From Candidatus Acetothermia bacterium (GTDB taxonomy: Bacteria; Bipolaricaulota; Bipolaricaulia; Bipolaricaulales; Bipolaricaulaceae): a DNA stretch of 12,720 bases. Position numbers and translations under genes: made by a program. Under the pieces are notes generated by a model. The model had not been told where the DNA came from. It saw only the letters and a list, made by a program, of their open reading frames with translations, and ran no database searches. Positions within the stretch are counted from its first letter, which is position 1. Each line of letters opens with the position of its first letter. This document shows positions 1-7,190 of this stretch, in pieces. The stretch is from the NCBI GenBank assembly GCA_003552425.1, contig PUMC01000015.1:1-12720 (forward strand). Reading direction: 5' to 3'.

Positions 1-600
1 TCCGAGGAGATGGACCTCCGTGATGCCACGCGTGCCCATGAAGAGCTCTCTGAGCGTTTCCCCGGGGTCGGCGTGGCTCTCCTGCACGGCCGCATGGCTG
101 CTGACGAAAAGCGGACGGCGATGGAGGAATTCCGCTCCGGTCGGGTGCGGTTGCTCGTGGCCACCACGGTGGTCGAGGTCGGCCTTGACGTGCCCGATGC
201 TTCGTTCCTGGTGGTGGAGCATGCGGACCGTTTCGGGCTGGCACAGCTTCATCAGCTGCGGGGACGGATCGGTCGTGCTGGGCAGCCCGCGCGGTGCTAT
301 GCGATTGCTGACCCGTCAACGGAGGAAGGGCAGCGCAGATTGGTGGCGTTTCGTGACCTGAATGACGGGTTCGCGATCGCTGAAGAGGATCTTCGGATTC
401 GCGGGCCGGGGGACCTCTTGGGAACCGCGCAACATGGCTTTGTGTCGAGACTTAAGGTCGCTGACTTGATCCGTGATCTGCCGCTTCTAGAGCAGGCACG
501 CCGGGAGGCGGGGCGGATTGTGGAGGCGGGGCTACCCACATGGCTGGCCAGCGAGGTCGAGCGGAGATTCGGTGACGCGCTTGAGCTGCTGGGGGTTTGA
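1..600 (+). CDS. recG: ATP-dependent DNA helicase RecG, C-terminal part (5' end outside window)
   Basis: This is the C-terminal 199 residues of RecG, the monomeric superfamily 2 translocase that remodels stalled replication forks and branched recombination intermediates. The frame is open from base 1, so the wedge domain and helicase motifs I-III lie upstream of the window. Visible are the LLHGRM segment, the motif V region (VATTVVEVGLDVPDA) and the motif VI region (QLHQLRGRIGR), whose arginines contact ATP and DNA. These are followed by the RecG-specific tail with RIRGPGDLLGTAQHG and the VADLIRD segment. Mfd shares motifs V and VI, but the RGPGDLLGT tail followed by a short helical end fits RecG better. 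The gene ends in TGA at 598-600, and the next gene starts at or just beyond this stop, so the two are probably co-transcribed. Confidence 0.95.
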   Translation, partial: SEEMDLRDATRAHEELSERFPGVGVALLHGRMAADEKRTAMEEFRSGRVRLLVATTVVEVGLDVPDASFLVVEHADRFGLAQLHQLRGRIGRAGQPARCYAIADPSTEEGQRRLVAFRDLNDGFAIAEEDLRIRGPGDLLGTAQHGFVSRLKVADLIRDLPLLEQARREAGRIVEAGLPTWLASEVERRFGDALELLGV

Positions 601-602
601 CC

Positions 603-908
603 GTGTTCAGTGACCGTGTGATGAAGCGGCTGGAGCTGTTGGCGGGGTTTCGGCTTTCAGAGGAGGAACGCGAGGCCTTGAAGGGTGATCTGGAAACGAT
701 CCTTGCCTGCTTCGGGGAACTCCGGTACCTGGATGTGGATGGCCTTCCGCCGTTCGGTCTCCTCCCCCAAGGCGTTCAGTCCTGGCGGAAGGATGAGGTA
801 GTGCCGTCGTTGACGCAGGAACGGGCCTTGGAGTCTGCCTCGGGGATTCGGGAGGGGTTCTTCGCCGTGCCCTTAGTGCGCGGTTGTGACCCCGAGGAGA
901 ACTGGTAG
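603..908 (+). CDS. gatC: GatC-like subunit of Asp/Glu-tRNA(Asn/Gln) amidotransferase
   Basis: A protein of about 101 residues resembling GatC, the small subunit that wraps around and stabilises the GatA amidase and its contact with GatB in the GatCAB complex. That complex converts misacylated Glu-tRNA(Gln) or Asp-tRNA(Asn) to the correct amidated form. Family features in order are an N-terminal helix with L-x-LSEEE, a second helix ending in L-x-x-LDVDGLPPF, the R-x-DEVVPSLTQE stretch, and a C-terminal EGFFAVPLV, which matches the family's EGFFxVPxVI ending. I chose GTG 603 because GGGGGT at 591-596 lies 6 nt before it. TTG 597 would instead give a 4-nt TTGA overlap with recG and adds two residues; ATG 621 is a shorter option. 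The family ending is extended here by the acidic tail RGCDPEENW. No gatA or gatB lies nearby. Confidence 0.8.
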   Translation: MFSDRVMKRLELLAGFRLSEEEREALKGDLETILACFGELRYLDVDGLPPFGLLPQGVQSWRKDEVVPSLTQERALESASGIREGFFAVPLVRGCDPEENW

Positions 909-911
909 CTG

Positions 912-939
912 GGAGGGCTTTCCCGTATGATGGCCCTCC
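912..939. repeat. 7-bp inverted repeat around the putative tnaA -10 box
   Basis: GGAGGGC at 912-918 is repeated in inverse as GCCCTCC at 933-939, with a 14-nt spacer that contains TATGAT. The right arm ends directly before the tryptophanase ATG. As DNA it could be an operator over the promoter. As RNA, in read-through transcripts from recG-gatC, it could form a hairpin next to the start codon. Function is inferred only from position; a 7-bp arm in GC-rich DNA can arise by chance. Confidence 0.35.
926..931 (+). promoter_or_regulatory. Putative -10 box (TATGAT) for a leaderless tnaA transcript
   Basis: TATGAT matches the sigma-70-type -10 consensus at 5 of 6 positions and ends 8 nt before the tnaA ATG at 940. 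Transcription would then start at or just before the ATG. The bases before the ATG (ggccctcc) contain no Shine-Dalgarno sequence. There is no recognisable -35 box at 16-18 bp spacing, which lowers confidence. Confidence 0.45.
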
Positions 940-2292
940 ATGGGCGCGGGATGGCGCAGAGCCTACAAAACAAAAGTTGTGGAACCTATCCGCCTGCTGG
1001 AGCGGGCCGAGCGAGAAGAGCGGTTGCTCCAGGCTGGGTACAACGTGTTCAGGTTGGATTCCGAGGACATCTACATCGACCTCCTCACGGACTCCGGCAC
1101 AGGCGCCATGTCCCAAGCGCAGTGGGCTGCGCTGATGGATGCTGACGAGGCTTACGCCGGATCGCGATCGTTTCGCACCTTCCATGAGACCGTGCAGTCC
1201 ATCACCGGCATGCCCCATGTGCTACCCACGCACCAGGGACGGGCCGCCGAGCACATCTACTTTGCCTCGACCCTCGACCAGGGCAGTGTGGTCCCGAATA
1301 ACACGCACTTTGACACGACGCGGGCCAACGTCCTTGCGTTGGGGGGCCGGCCGGTGGACGTCCCCGTTCCGGAAGCCTCGGATTCCGTTTGTGCGGAGCC
1401 GTTCAAGGGGAATATGGACGTCGACGCTCTGGAGCGGCTCATCCGGCAACACGGTGTGGCGCGTATCCCAGCGATCTTCCTTACGGTGACGAACAACACC
1501 GCGGCGGGGCAGCCGGTATCGATGGCCAATGTTCGGGCGGTATCGGAGGTGGCGCGGGCGCACGGGATACCGTTGATGTTGGATGCAGCGCGCTATGCGG
1601 AGAACTGTTTCTTCGTGCACGAGCGTGAGGAGGGCTACGGTGACCTGCCGGTGGAGGCTATCGCTCGAGAGCTCTTCTCGCTGGTCGATGGATGCCTGAT
1701 GTCGGCGAAGAAGGACGGTCTGGGGAACATCGGCGGCTTCATGGCCCTTCGGGACGCGGCGTTGTTCCAACGTTGCCGTGATCGGTTGATCCTCGTCGAG
1801 GGATTCTCCACGTACGGCGGGCTTGCCGGCCGTGATCTTGCCGCGTTGGCCGTGGGGATGCGTGAGGCGTTGGATGTTTCCTATCTTGCTGAGCGTGTGG
1901 GCCAGGTGCGTTGGCTGGGCACGCGGTTGAAGGCAGAGGAGATCCCCGTGTACTGGCCTCCGGGTGGGCACGCTGTGTATGTTGACGCGGCGCGGCTCCT
2001 GCCTCACATCCCGCTCGAGCAGCTTCCTGGACAGGCGCTGGTGTGTGCCCTGTACCGCGAGGGAGGCGTGCGGGCTGTGGAGGTCGGCTCGGTGATGTTG
2101 GGCGAGGCGGCGCAGATGGAACTCGTACGTTTGGCGATCCCCCGCCGTGTGTACGCGCAGGACCATCTGGCTTGGGTGATCGATACGCTGATCCGTGTCA
2201 AGGAGCGGTCCGACGAGGTGCTGGGTATGCGCCTGGAGGAAGGCGAGGGCCCGCTGCGGCATTTCGTGGCGCGCTTTGTTCCGGTGACCTGA
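940..2292 (+). CDS. tnaA: Tryptophanase (tryptophan indole-lyase)
   Basis: A 450-residue fold-type I PLP enzyme of the beta-eliminating lyase family, predicted to split L-tryptophan into indole, pyruvate and ammonia in the cytoplasm. Similarity runs end to end: LDSEDIYIDLLTDSGTGAMS near 39-58, DEAYAGSRSF near 69-78, PTHQGRAAE near 96-104, LDAARYAEN at 214-222, and the PLP site SAKKDG with Lys258 as the Schiff-base lysine. The related tyrosine phenol-lyases have Thr and Phe at two diagnostic sites; this protein has Asp125 (in FDTT) and His441 (in LRHF), which correspond to Asp137 and His463 of E. coli TnaA. It therefore looks like a true tryptophanase. It is about 20 residues shorter than E. 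coli TnaA. ATG 940 has no Shine-Dalgarno; the start is supported by the N-terminal KVVEPIR motif. There is no room for a TnaC-type leader peptide upstream. Confidence 0.93.
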   Translation: MGAGWRRAYKTKVVEPIRLLERAEREERLLQAGYNVFRLDSEDIYIDLLTDSGTGAMSQAQWAALMDADEAYAGSRSFRTFHETVQSITGMPHVLPTHQGRAAEHIYFASTLDQGSVVPNNTHFDTTRANVLALGGRPVDVPVPEASDSVCAEPFKGNMDVDALERLIRQHGVARIPAIFLTVTNNTAAGQPVSMANVRAVSEVARAHGIPLMLDAARYAENCFFVHEREEGYGDLPVEAIARELFSLVDGCLMSAKKDGLGNIGGFMALRDAALFQRCRDRLILVEGFSTYGGLAGRDLAALAVGMREALDVSYLAERVGQVRWLGTRLKAEEIPVYWPPGGHAVYVDAARLLPHIPLEQLPGQALVCALYREGGVRAVEVGSVMLGEAAQMELVRLAIPRRVYAQDHLAWVIDTLIRVKERSDEVLGMRLEEGEGPLRHFVARFVPVT

Positions 2293-2296
2293 GCCG

Positions 2297-3478
2297 ATGT
2301 CGATCGCCTGGTTGGGTTTCTCCCTATCGCTTGTGTTCCTCTTGATCATGGCTCACTGGAGCCTGTGGGTGGCCATGTTCGGGGCGGCGCTGGTGTTGGG
2401 CGCTTTCACCCTCTCCCCGGGGGGGATTGGGGGGGCGTTGGTCAGCGTACTGACGGATCCTTCGGTCATGCTCTTGGGGTTGGCGGTGACGATCATCCCG
2501 GTGATCGGTGAAGCGTTGGAGCGCACGGGCCGGATGGATTCCCTCATGGCGAACATGCGCATACCCCGGCGCGCGTTTGTGGGTGTGTCTCCCGCACTGA
2601 TGGGGATGCTGCCTATGCCTGGGGGGGCGTTGCTGTCGGCTCCCTTGGTGGAGCGCGCAGGCGGCGCGCCCTCGGACGTACGGGCGGCGGCGAATGTGTG
2701 GTTCCGCCACGCGCTGCTCCTTGTGTATCCGCTTTCCGCTTCGCTGATTACGGCCGCGAAGCTGGCGGACTTGGAGGTGTGGCAGGTACTCCCCTACCAA
2801 CTGCCCGCGCTGGCGTTGACGGTGGGGCTGGGGTACGTGTTCTTCCTCCGGCAGTTCAACGGGGCCTTGCCACGGACAGGTGCGTTTTCCCTTAGGGGAC
2901 TCTTGGTACCGCTGGGCATCCTGTTGGTGGCTCCGGGACTGGACTTCGCTCTCAAGCAGCTTCCAGTGCTCCCCGTTGCCGAACTGGCAACGGTGATCGG
3001 CGTGTCGGTGAGCTTGACCGTGGCCCTGTGGGGGAGGTCCTCCCTGGGTGAGCTGGGGGCGATGATCCGTAAGGCCAAGCCGTGGAGATTTGGGCTGATC
3101 GTGGTGGGGATGTTCGCCTACTTGGCGGTGTTCCGTGCCTCGGGGACACCGCAGTTGATCGCCGACCTGAACCTGTCGCCACAAGCGCTCTGTGTGGGGA
3201 TCGGGCTGTTCTTGGGACTTGCGACGGGGCGGGAGCAAGCTCCAGCCTCGATCGTTATCCCCATCTTCCTTGCCACCTACGGGATCATGACCCCTTGGGC
3301 TTTTGCCGTCACCTACTTCGCTGTGTACATCGGTTTTGTGATGTCGCCCGTGCACCCCTGTGTCACCGTGTCTGCAGAATACGCCGGCACGACGCTTGGA
3401 GGGCTTCTCAGGAGGATGCTGGTCCCGAGCCTCCTGGCATTGGGGGCTGTGTTGGCAGCGAGTTACTTGGTGCTGTAA
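2297..3478 (+). CDS. DUF401-family membrane permease (ion-transporter-like), possible partner of the tryptophanase
   Basis: A 393-residue hydrophobic protein with roughly ten predicted membrane segments. It fits DUF401, a family of uncharacterised permeases related to the ion-transporter superfamily. Two family-like signatures are visible: MLPMPGGALLSAP at about 103-115, in a re-entrant-looking loop with the PMPGG turn, and the C-terminal FVMSPVHPCVTVSAEY at about 347-362. The start is ATG 2297, 4 bp after the tryptophanase stop, with a weak GGTGA at 2283-2287, so translation is probably coupled to tnaA. The substrate is unknown. The position equals that of the tnaB permease in enterobacterial tna operons, so tryptophan uptake or indole/organic anion movement is a reasonable guess, but nothing in the sequence proves it. 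The last 71 bp overlap the 3' end of the convergent EamA gene. Confidence 0.8.
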   Translation: MSIAWLGFSLSLVFLLIMAHWSLWVAMFGAALVLGAFTLSPGGIGGALVSVLTDPSVMLLGLAVTIIPVIGEALERTGRMDSLMANMRIPRRAFVGVSPALMGMLPMPGGALLSAPLVERAGGAPSDVRAAANVWFRHALLLVYPLSASLITAAKLADLEVWQVLPYQLPALALTVGLGYVFFLRQFNGALPRTGAFSLRGLLVPLGILLVAPGLDFALKQLPVLPVAELATVIGVSVSLTVALWGRSSLGELGAMIRKAKPWRFGLIVVGMFAYLAVFRASGTPQLIADLNLSPQALCVGIGLFLGLATGREQAPASIVIPIFLATYGIMTPWAFAVTYFAVYIGFVMSPVHPCVTVSAEYAGTTLGGLLRRMLVPSLLALGAVLAASYLVL

Positions 3479-4307
3479 GGCGTCGCACGTGGGGCATGCC
3501 CATGCCTGCCACGATTGTGACCGCCCCTACGATCTGCCAGTTGACGAGTGTCTCTCCAAGAACGAGCCACCCCAGGACCCCGGCGAACACCGGCTCCATC
3601 GTCAGCACGATGGCTGTGTACGCTGCGGTGGTGCGCTGCTCGACCCACGACAGAAGGCCGAAGGCCACCGTGCTTGCTAGGATACCCGTGATCAGTACGG
3701 CAACCCATGCTTGCGCCGGCAGGACGAACTGCGGTTGCTCCCATACGAGCGTTCCCACCCAGCAGAGGGCGGCCACCGTTGCCAGCTGGGGGGCCAGCAT
3801 TGCCCGCACGCTGCACTGCTTGGCGTAACGATCCAGGAGCAGAAGATACGCGGCAAAGGCCACGGCGCAGCCCAAGGTGAGCAGGTCGCCGAGCCCGGTC
3901 GGTCCCAGAGGATCGCGCGAGCCCAGGACAAGAAGCGCGAGCCCCCCGGCGGCAAGTCCCGCACCTGCCCAGGTAGGCCAGGGAGCGCGGAGTCCGGTCG
4001 TATGCCCGAGCAGAGGCACGAGCACGACCGAGAGTCCCGTGATGAGTGCGGACTTCTGTGCTGTGGTGTACACGAGTCCCCATGTCTGCAGGAAGTAACC
4101 GGCGAACAGAGCCGCGCCGAGGAGCATCCCCCGGCGGACCGCTGCGCTGCCTCGCTCGGGTCGCCACAGTAACAGAGCCAGCAGTGCGGCCAGTGAGAAG
4201 CGCAGCGCCAGGAACCAGAAGGGACCGGTTGCCGACAGGCCTTCTTTCACCAGAACGAATGTCCATCCCCACACGGCGGCAACGGCCAGCAACGCCAGGG
4301 TACGCAT
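3408..4307 (-). CDS. EamA/DMT-superfamily transporter
   Basis: A 299-residue integral membrane protein with about ten membrane segments arranged as two EamA repeats. It belongs to the drug/metabolite transporter superfamily, whose members commonly export amino acids, nucleotide precursors or other metabolites. Typical features are the N-terminal AAVWGWTFVLVK segment, FLALRFSLAALLAL in repeat 1, and the repeat-2 ending TMEPVFAGVLGWLVLGETL, which is the family's most conserved stretch. The ATG at 4307 shares one base with the ychF stop (TGATG), so it is the third gene of a sucD-ychF-EamA operon and is probably translated by coupling, since no good Shine-Dalgarno is present. The C-terminal tail of about 24 residues (rich in Pro, Ser and Gly) lies in DNA that also encodes the last membrane helix of the convergent DUF401 protein. 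The substrate cannot be assigned. Confidence 0.9.
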   Translation of the reverse strand: MRTLALLAVAAVWGWTFVLVKEGLSATGPFWFLALRFSLAALLALLLWRPERGSAAVRRGMLLGAALFAGYFLQTWGLVYTTAQKSALITGLSVVLVPLLGHTTGLRAPWPTWAGAGLAAGGLALLVLGSRDPLGPTGLGDLLTLGCAVAFAAYLLLLDRYAKQCSVRAMLAPQLATVAALCWVGTLVWEQPQFVLPAQAWVAVLITGILASTVAFGLLSWVEQRTTAAYTAIVLTMEPVFAGVLGWLVLGETLVNWQIVGAVTIVAGMGMPHVRRLTAPSNSLPTQPPMPGGSGPASS

Positions 4308-5395
4308 CAGGCCGCGATGAAGTGGATCACATCGCCGTCGCGCACTGTGTAGTCGCGACCTGCGCGCGTGACCTTCCCCGCGTCACGCAGGGCGCGTTCA
4401 GATCCTGCAGCGAGCAGACCGGCCAGATCCATAACCTCGGCAAGCACAAACCGATCGCGGAAGTCGCCATGGATTGAAGCTCCGGCATCCGGTGCTCGTG
4501 TACCCTTGACCACGGTCCACGCACGGACCTCGGGCCCCTCCACGGTGTAGAACGTCACGAGGTCAAGCAGCGCGTACGCAGCCTGCAAGAGGCGTTCCAG
4601 TGCGGATTGCTGAAGTCCCCACTCCCGAAGGAAGACCAGTCTTTCCTCCACGTCCTGGGAGACCTCAGCCACCTCGGCTTCCAAGCGCCCGCGGACACCC
4701 ACCCACGGTGCTCCCTCCTCTGCCGCGTGGTTGCGCAAAGCCTCGAGATGACCGTCGCCTTGGGTGTCGCCGAGGTTCGCCACAAACAGGACTGGCTTGG
4801 CGGTTAGCGGGGCGATCTCTCGGATGAGGGAGGCCTCGGCAGAGGACAGCGAGGCAACGCGCAACGGGGTCCCGGCAGCGACGTACTCGGTCATGCGGCT
4901 CAGGGCTTCCAGTTCGTCTTTCGCCGCCCGGTTGCCGGTCCGGGCGACCTTGGCCGCCCGTTGCTCGCGCTTCTTGAGGGTGTCGAGATCCTTGAGGAGG
5001 AGTTCGGTGTTGACCATCTCGATATCGCGCTTGACATCGAGGGACCCTGTGGGGTGGGCAACGTTCATGTCGTCGAAGCAGCGAACCACGTGGAGGATAG
5101 CGTCGACACCACGGATCTCGGCGAGGAATTGGTTGCCCAAGCCCTCGCCCTGGGCCGCGCCCGACACCAACCCCGCGATGTCCACCACTTCGATTGTGGT
5201 GTGCACTTTGCGTTTCTCCGGGTACAGGGCGTGCAGCTGGTCGAGTCGGTTGTCGGGAACGCCTGCTATGCCCCGATGCGGCTCGACGGTGCAGAAAGGG
5301 TAGACCTCGACGCGTGCTCCCCCGGCAGTCAGGGCGTTGAACACCGTGGACTTGCCTGCGTTGGGCAGCCCGACCAGGCCGAAACTGCGGCTCAC
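4307..5395 (-). CDS. ychF: Redox-regulated ATPase YchF (OLA1 family)
   Basis: A 362-residue YchF/OLA1 protein, a TRAFAC-class P-loop NTPase that binds ribosomes and hydrolyses ATP rather than GTP. It has been linked to translation control and oxidative stress. The P-loop is GLPNAGKST at 9-17, the G3 region is [20 protein letters not shown] at 72-91, a coiled-coil helical insert runs at roughly 125-170, and the C-terminal TGS domain contains [16 protein letters not shown] and ends in VRDGDVIHF. The nucleotide-specificity motif reads NLGD at 207-210, where the family usually has N-x-x-E. The start is GTG at 5395, overlapping the sucD stop by 4 nt (GTGA), with GGAGGG at 5405-5410 on the plus-strand map as a Shine-Dalgarno about 9 nt upstream. 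Length is normal for the family. Confidence 0.96.
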   Translation of the reverse strand: MSRSFGLVGLPNAGKSTVFNALTAGGARVEVYPFCTVEPHRGIAGVPDNRLDQLHALYPEKRKVHTTIEVVDIAGLVSGAAQGEGLGNQFLAEIRGVDAILHVVRCFDDMNVAHPTGSLDVKRDIEMVNTELLLKDLDTLKKREQRAAKVARTGNRAAKDELEALSRMTEYVAAGTPLRVASLSSAEASLIREIAPLTAKPVLFVANLGDTQGDGHLEALRNHAAEEGAPWVGVRGRLEAEVAEVSQDVEERLVFLREWGLQQSALERLLQAAYALLDLVTFYTVEGPEVRAWTVVKGTRAPDAGASIHGDFRDRFVLAEVMDLAGLLAAGSERALRDAGKVTRAGRDYTVRDGDVIHFIAA

Positions 5396-6261
5396 GACAC
5401 GCGTCCCTCCAGGAGTGTCTTCACTTCCGCCGGTGTGCGCGCAACCGGGATGCCCCGCTGCTCGAGGCGTGTCGCCTTTGCTTGGGCAGTGCCTTCCCCC
5501 CCGGAGACGATGGCTCCCGCGTGCCCCATGCGCTTGCCCGGAGGAGCGGAAAACCCGGCAATGTAAGCCACTACGGGAATACCGAGGTGTTCAGCGGCCC
5601 AGTCCGCAGCTTCCTCCTCCGCGGTTCCGCCGATCTCGCCGACCAGCACGATGGCCTTGGTCTCCGGATCCTCGGCCAGATCGGGGAGAAGATCGACATA
5701 GGTACTGCCGACGAGGGGATCGCCCCCTATGCCGACCACCGAGGATTGGCCGATGCCGGCTTGGCTGAGGTGGTGGGCGATCTCATAGGTCAACGTTCCT
5801 GAACGCGACACGATGCCCACCGGTCCCGGGGAGAAGACGTCGCTGGGCATGATGCCCAGCTTGGCCTTCCCCGGGGAGATCAGCCCCGGGCAGTTGGGGC
5901 CGATGAGCCGCGTGCCGTACCCGCGGAGCAACGGGAGGGCGCGCAGCATGTCGTGCACAGGGATGCCCTCGGTGATGCAGACCAGCAAGGACACACCCGC
6001 CTCCGCGGCCTCGAGCATCGCGTCGAGGGCGAAACCGGCCGGGACAAACAGGATTGATGCTTCCACAGCCTGCTCCCGCACGGCTTCGGCGACGGTCCCG
6101 TATACGGGGATGCCGTCAAGCTCCTGTCCGCCCTTCCCGGGCGTGACGCCGGCCACGACCTGCGTTCCGTAGGCCACCATCTGCCTTGCATGGAACGCAC
6201 CCTCGTTACCCGTGATACCCTGCACGGCAACCCGTGTGTTCGCGTCGACCAAGATGGACAC
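5392..6261 (-). CDS. sucD: Succinate-CoA ligase (ADP/GDP-forming), alpha subunit
   Basis: A 289-residue succinyl-CoA synthetase alpha subunit. With the beta subunit SucC it interconverts succinyl-CoA and succinate plus CoA with substrate-level phosphorylation of ADP or GDP. The N-terminal CoA-binding Rossmann domain runs from [20 protein letters not shown] through [13 protein letters not shown] residues ([11 protein letters not shown]). [23 protein letters not shown] and SRSGTLTYE follow, and the phosphorylated histidine is His247 in [11 protein letters not shown] chose GTG 6261 over the upstream in-frame GTG 6270 because AGGTGA sits 5 nt before it and because the family normally begins with MSILVDxNT. 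No sucC lies on either side; upstream is a divergent HAD gene and downstream are ychF and an EamA gene. Other acyl-CoA synthetase alpha subunits are less likely given the length and SucD-type N-terminus. Confidence 0.95.
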   Translation of the reverse strand: MSILVDANTRVAVQGITGNEGAFHARQMVAYGTQVVAGVTPGKGGQELDGIPVYGTVAEAVREQAVEASILFVPAGFALDAMLEAAEAGVSLLVCITEGIPVHDMLRALPLLRGYGTRLIGPNCPGLISPGKAKLGIMPSDVFSPGPVGIVSRSGTLTYEIAHHLSQAGIGQSSVVGIGGDPLVGSTYVDLLPDLAEDPETKAIVLVGEIGGTAEEEAADWAAEHLGIPVVAYIAGFSAPPGKRMGHAGAIVSGGEGTAQAKATRLEQRGIPVARTPAEVKTLLEGRVS

Positions 6262-6266
6262 GCCTC

Positions 6267-6272
6267 TCACCT
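6267..6272 (-). promoter_or_regulatory. Shine-Dalgarno AGGTGA deciding the sucD start
   Basis: On the minus strand AGGTGA lies 5 nt upstream of GTG 6261, the ideal spacing. It overlaps the alternative GTG at 6270, which would then have no ribosome-binding site of its own. Confidence 0.75.
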
Positions 6273-6284
6273 CACTTAGCGCAA

Positions 6285-6313
6285 AGCATAGGCGGCCCCG
6301 CAGTTCGGGGCAA
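6285..6313 (-). promoter_or_regulatory. Putative sigma-70-type promoter for sucD-ychF-EamA
   Basis: Reading the minus strand, TTGCCC (plus-strand 6308-6313) is followed after exactly 17 bp by TATGCT (plus-strand 6285-6290). Each box matches the TTGACA/TATAAT consensus at 4 of 6 positions. The predicted start near 6278 gives a 5' leader of about 17 nt that carries the AGGTGA Shine-Dalgarno. No other promoter is needed for the three-gene operon. Confidence 0.5.
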
Positions 6314-6329
6314 GACGTGGGACCTGTGG

Positions 6330-6358
6330 TTGAGGTTGTGTGTGCAGAACGCTAGCAT
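6330..6358 (+). promoter_or_regulatory. Putative promoter for the HAD gene, leaderless
   Basis: TTGAGG (6330-6335) and TAGCAT (6353-6358) are separated by 17 bp and each match the sigma-70-type consensus at 4 of 6 positions. The -10 box ends 7 nt before ATG 6366, so the transcript would begin at or next to the start codon. No Shine-Dalgarno is present in the bases before the ATG. The promoter is arranged back to back with the sucD promoter. Confidence 0.5.
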
Positions 6359-6365
6359 ACTCGCC

Positions 6366-7127
6366 ATGCCGGCATATCTCGTTGTAGAGGGGAAGCGCTA
6401 CCCGGTTGACGGCTGCCTCCTTGACAAGGACGGCACGCTGCTGAGCTTCGATCACTGGTTCGAGGTGATGACACTGCGGGCACAGAAGCTCGCGGAGGCG
6501 CTGTCGCTGGTTCCCATGCAACGCGATGCGCTGCTTCACTTCATGGGGCTTGACGGAGACGAAGCGGTGAAGGGGGCGCACGGCATCATCCCCCTGCCCC
6601 GCAGCAGGGCCGAGCAGGCGGTTGTGGGTTACCTTAGCCAGGAGGGCTTGCTGGATGCCCGGGAGGCTGAGCTTCTTGTAGCTCGAACGTTTGCGGAGGT
6701 CGATGAGGCGTTTCCCTTCTCCGAGCATCTGCGGCCAACATGCGGGGCCGAATTGTTCCTGCGGGCGGCGCGGGATGCGGGTGTGAAGGTCGCCGTGGTC
6801 ACGCACGATGGTCGGTCGCCTGCTGAGCAACAGCTGCGTGCCCTGGGCTGGGACAGGCTTGTGGATGCGGTTCTGGGCATCGAGGACATGTCCTGCCCCA
6901 AGCCGGCGCCTGACGGGGTGCTCGATGCGTGTCGCGTGCTCGGGATTACCCCAGAGCGCGCCCTGATGGCCGGTGACACGTGGGTTGACGTAGGTGCCGG
7001 TCGGAGGGCAGGATGCCGACCGGTGATCGGTCTTCTTACGGGCTTGGGTGATGCCGGGGAGTTGTCCGATGCCGACCACGTCGTGCCCGATCTCGCGTCG
7101 CTGAGCTTCGGCGAAGGTCGCTCGTAA
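6366..7127 (+). CDS. HAD-family hydrolase (phosphoglycolate phosphatase-like)
   Basis: A 253-residue haloacid dehalogenase-superfamily phosphatase with all four catalytic motifs. Motif I is LDKDGTL with nucleophile Asp20 and acid/base Asp22, motif II is VVTHD with Thr146, motif III is Lys179 in CPKPAPDG, and motif IV is GDTWVD with Asp204 and Asp208. A helical cap of about 100 residues between motifs I and II makes it subfamily I, like phosphoglycolate phosphatase and pyrophosphatase PpaX, but the substrate cannot be read from the sequence. The frame is open back to 6234 inside sucD, but ATG 6366 is chosen because it gives the usual short beta-strand before motif I and lies just after a promoter-like pair of boxes. 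It is divergent from sucD and lies 76 bp upstream of csaB. Confidence 0.88.
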   Translation: MPAYLVVEGKRYPVDGCLLDKDGTLLSFDHWFEVMTLRAQKLAEALSLVPMQRDALLHFMGLDGDEAVKGAHGIIPLPRSRAEQAVVGYLSQEGLLDAREAELLVARTFAEVDEAFPFSEHLRPTCGAELFLRAARDAGVKVAVVTHDGRSPAEQQLRALGWDRLVDAVLGIEDMSCPKPAPDGVLDACRVLGITPERALMAGDTWVDVGAGRRAGCRPVIGLLTGLGDAGELSDADHVVPDLASLSFGEGRS

Positions 7128-7190
7128 CGGTTGTGTTCTTCAGCCGGGTGGGTTCCTCACCGGAGCCAACCACAGACCGTTCACCCTGGG

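Noticed and set aside
1222..2349. 375-codon minus-strand open frame opposite tnaA, and a similar 343-codon frame at 2324-3355 opposite the DUF401 gene
   Set aside because: Both have skewed His/Arg/Gln/Pro composition and lack domains; the plus-strand genes are well supported end to end.
3409..3436. CAGGAGG / CCTCCTG inverted repeat (7 bp, 14-nt loop) at the DUF401-EamA junction, considered as a bidirectional terminator
   Set aside because: There is no T-run on either strand and it lies within coding sequence of both genes; chance in GC-rich DNA is as likely.
3492..3501. Perfect 10-bp palindrome GGGCATGCCC
   Set aside because: It lies within the EamA coding sequence and encodes ordinary residues; nothing else supports an operator there.
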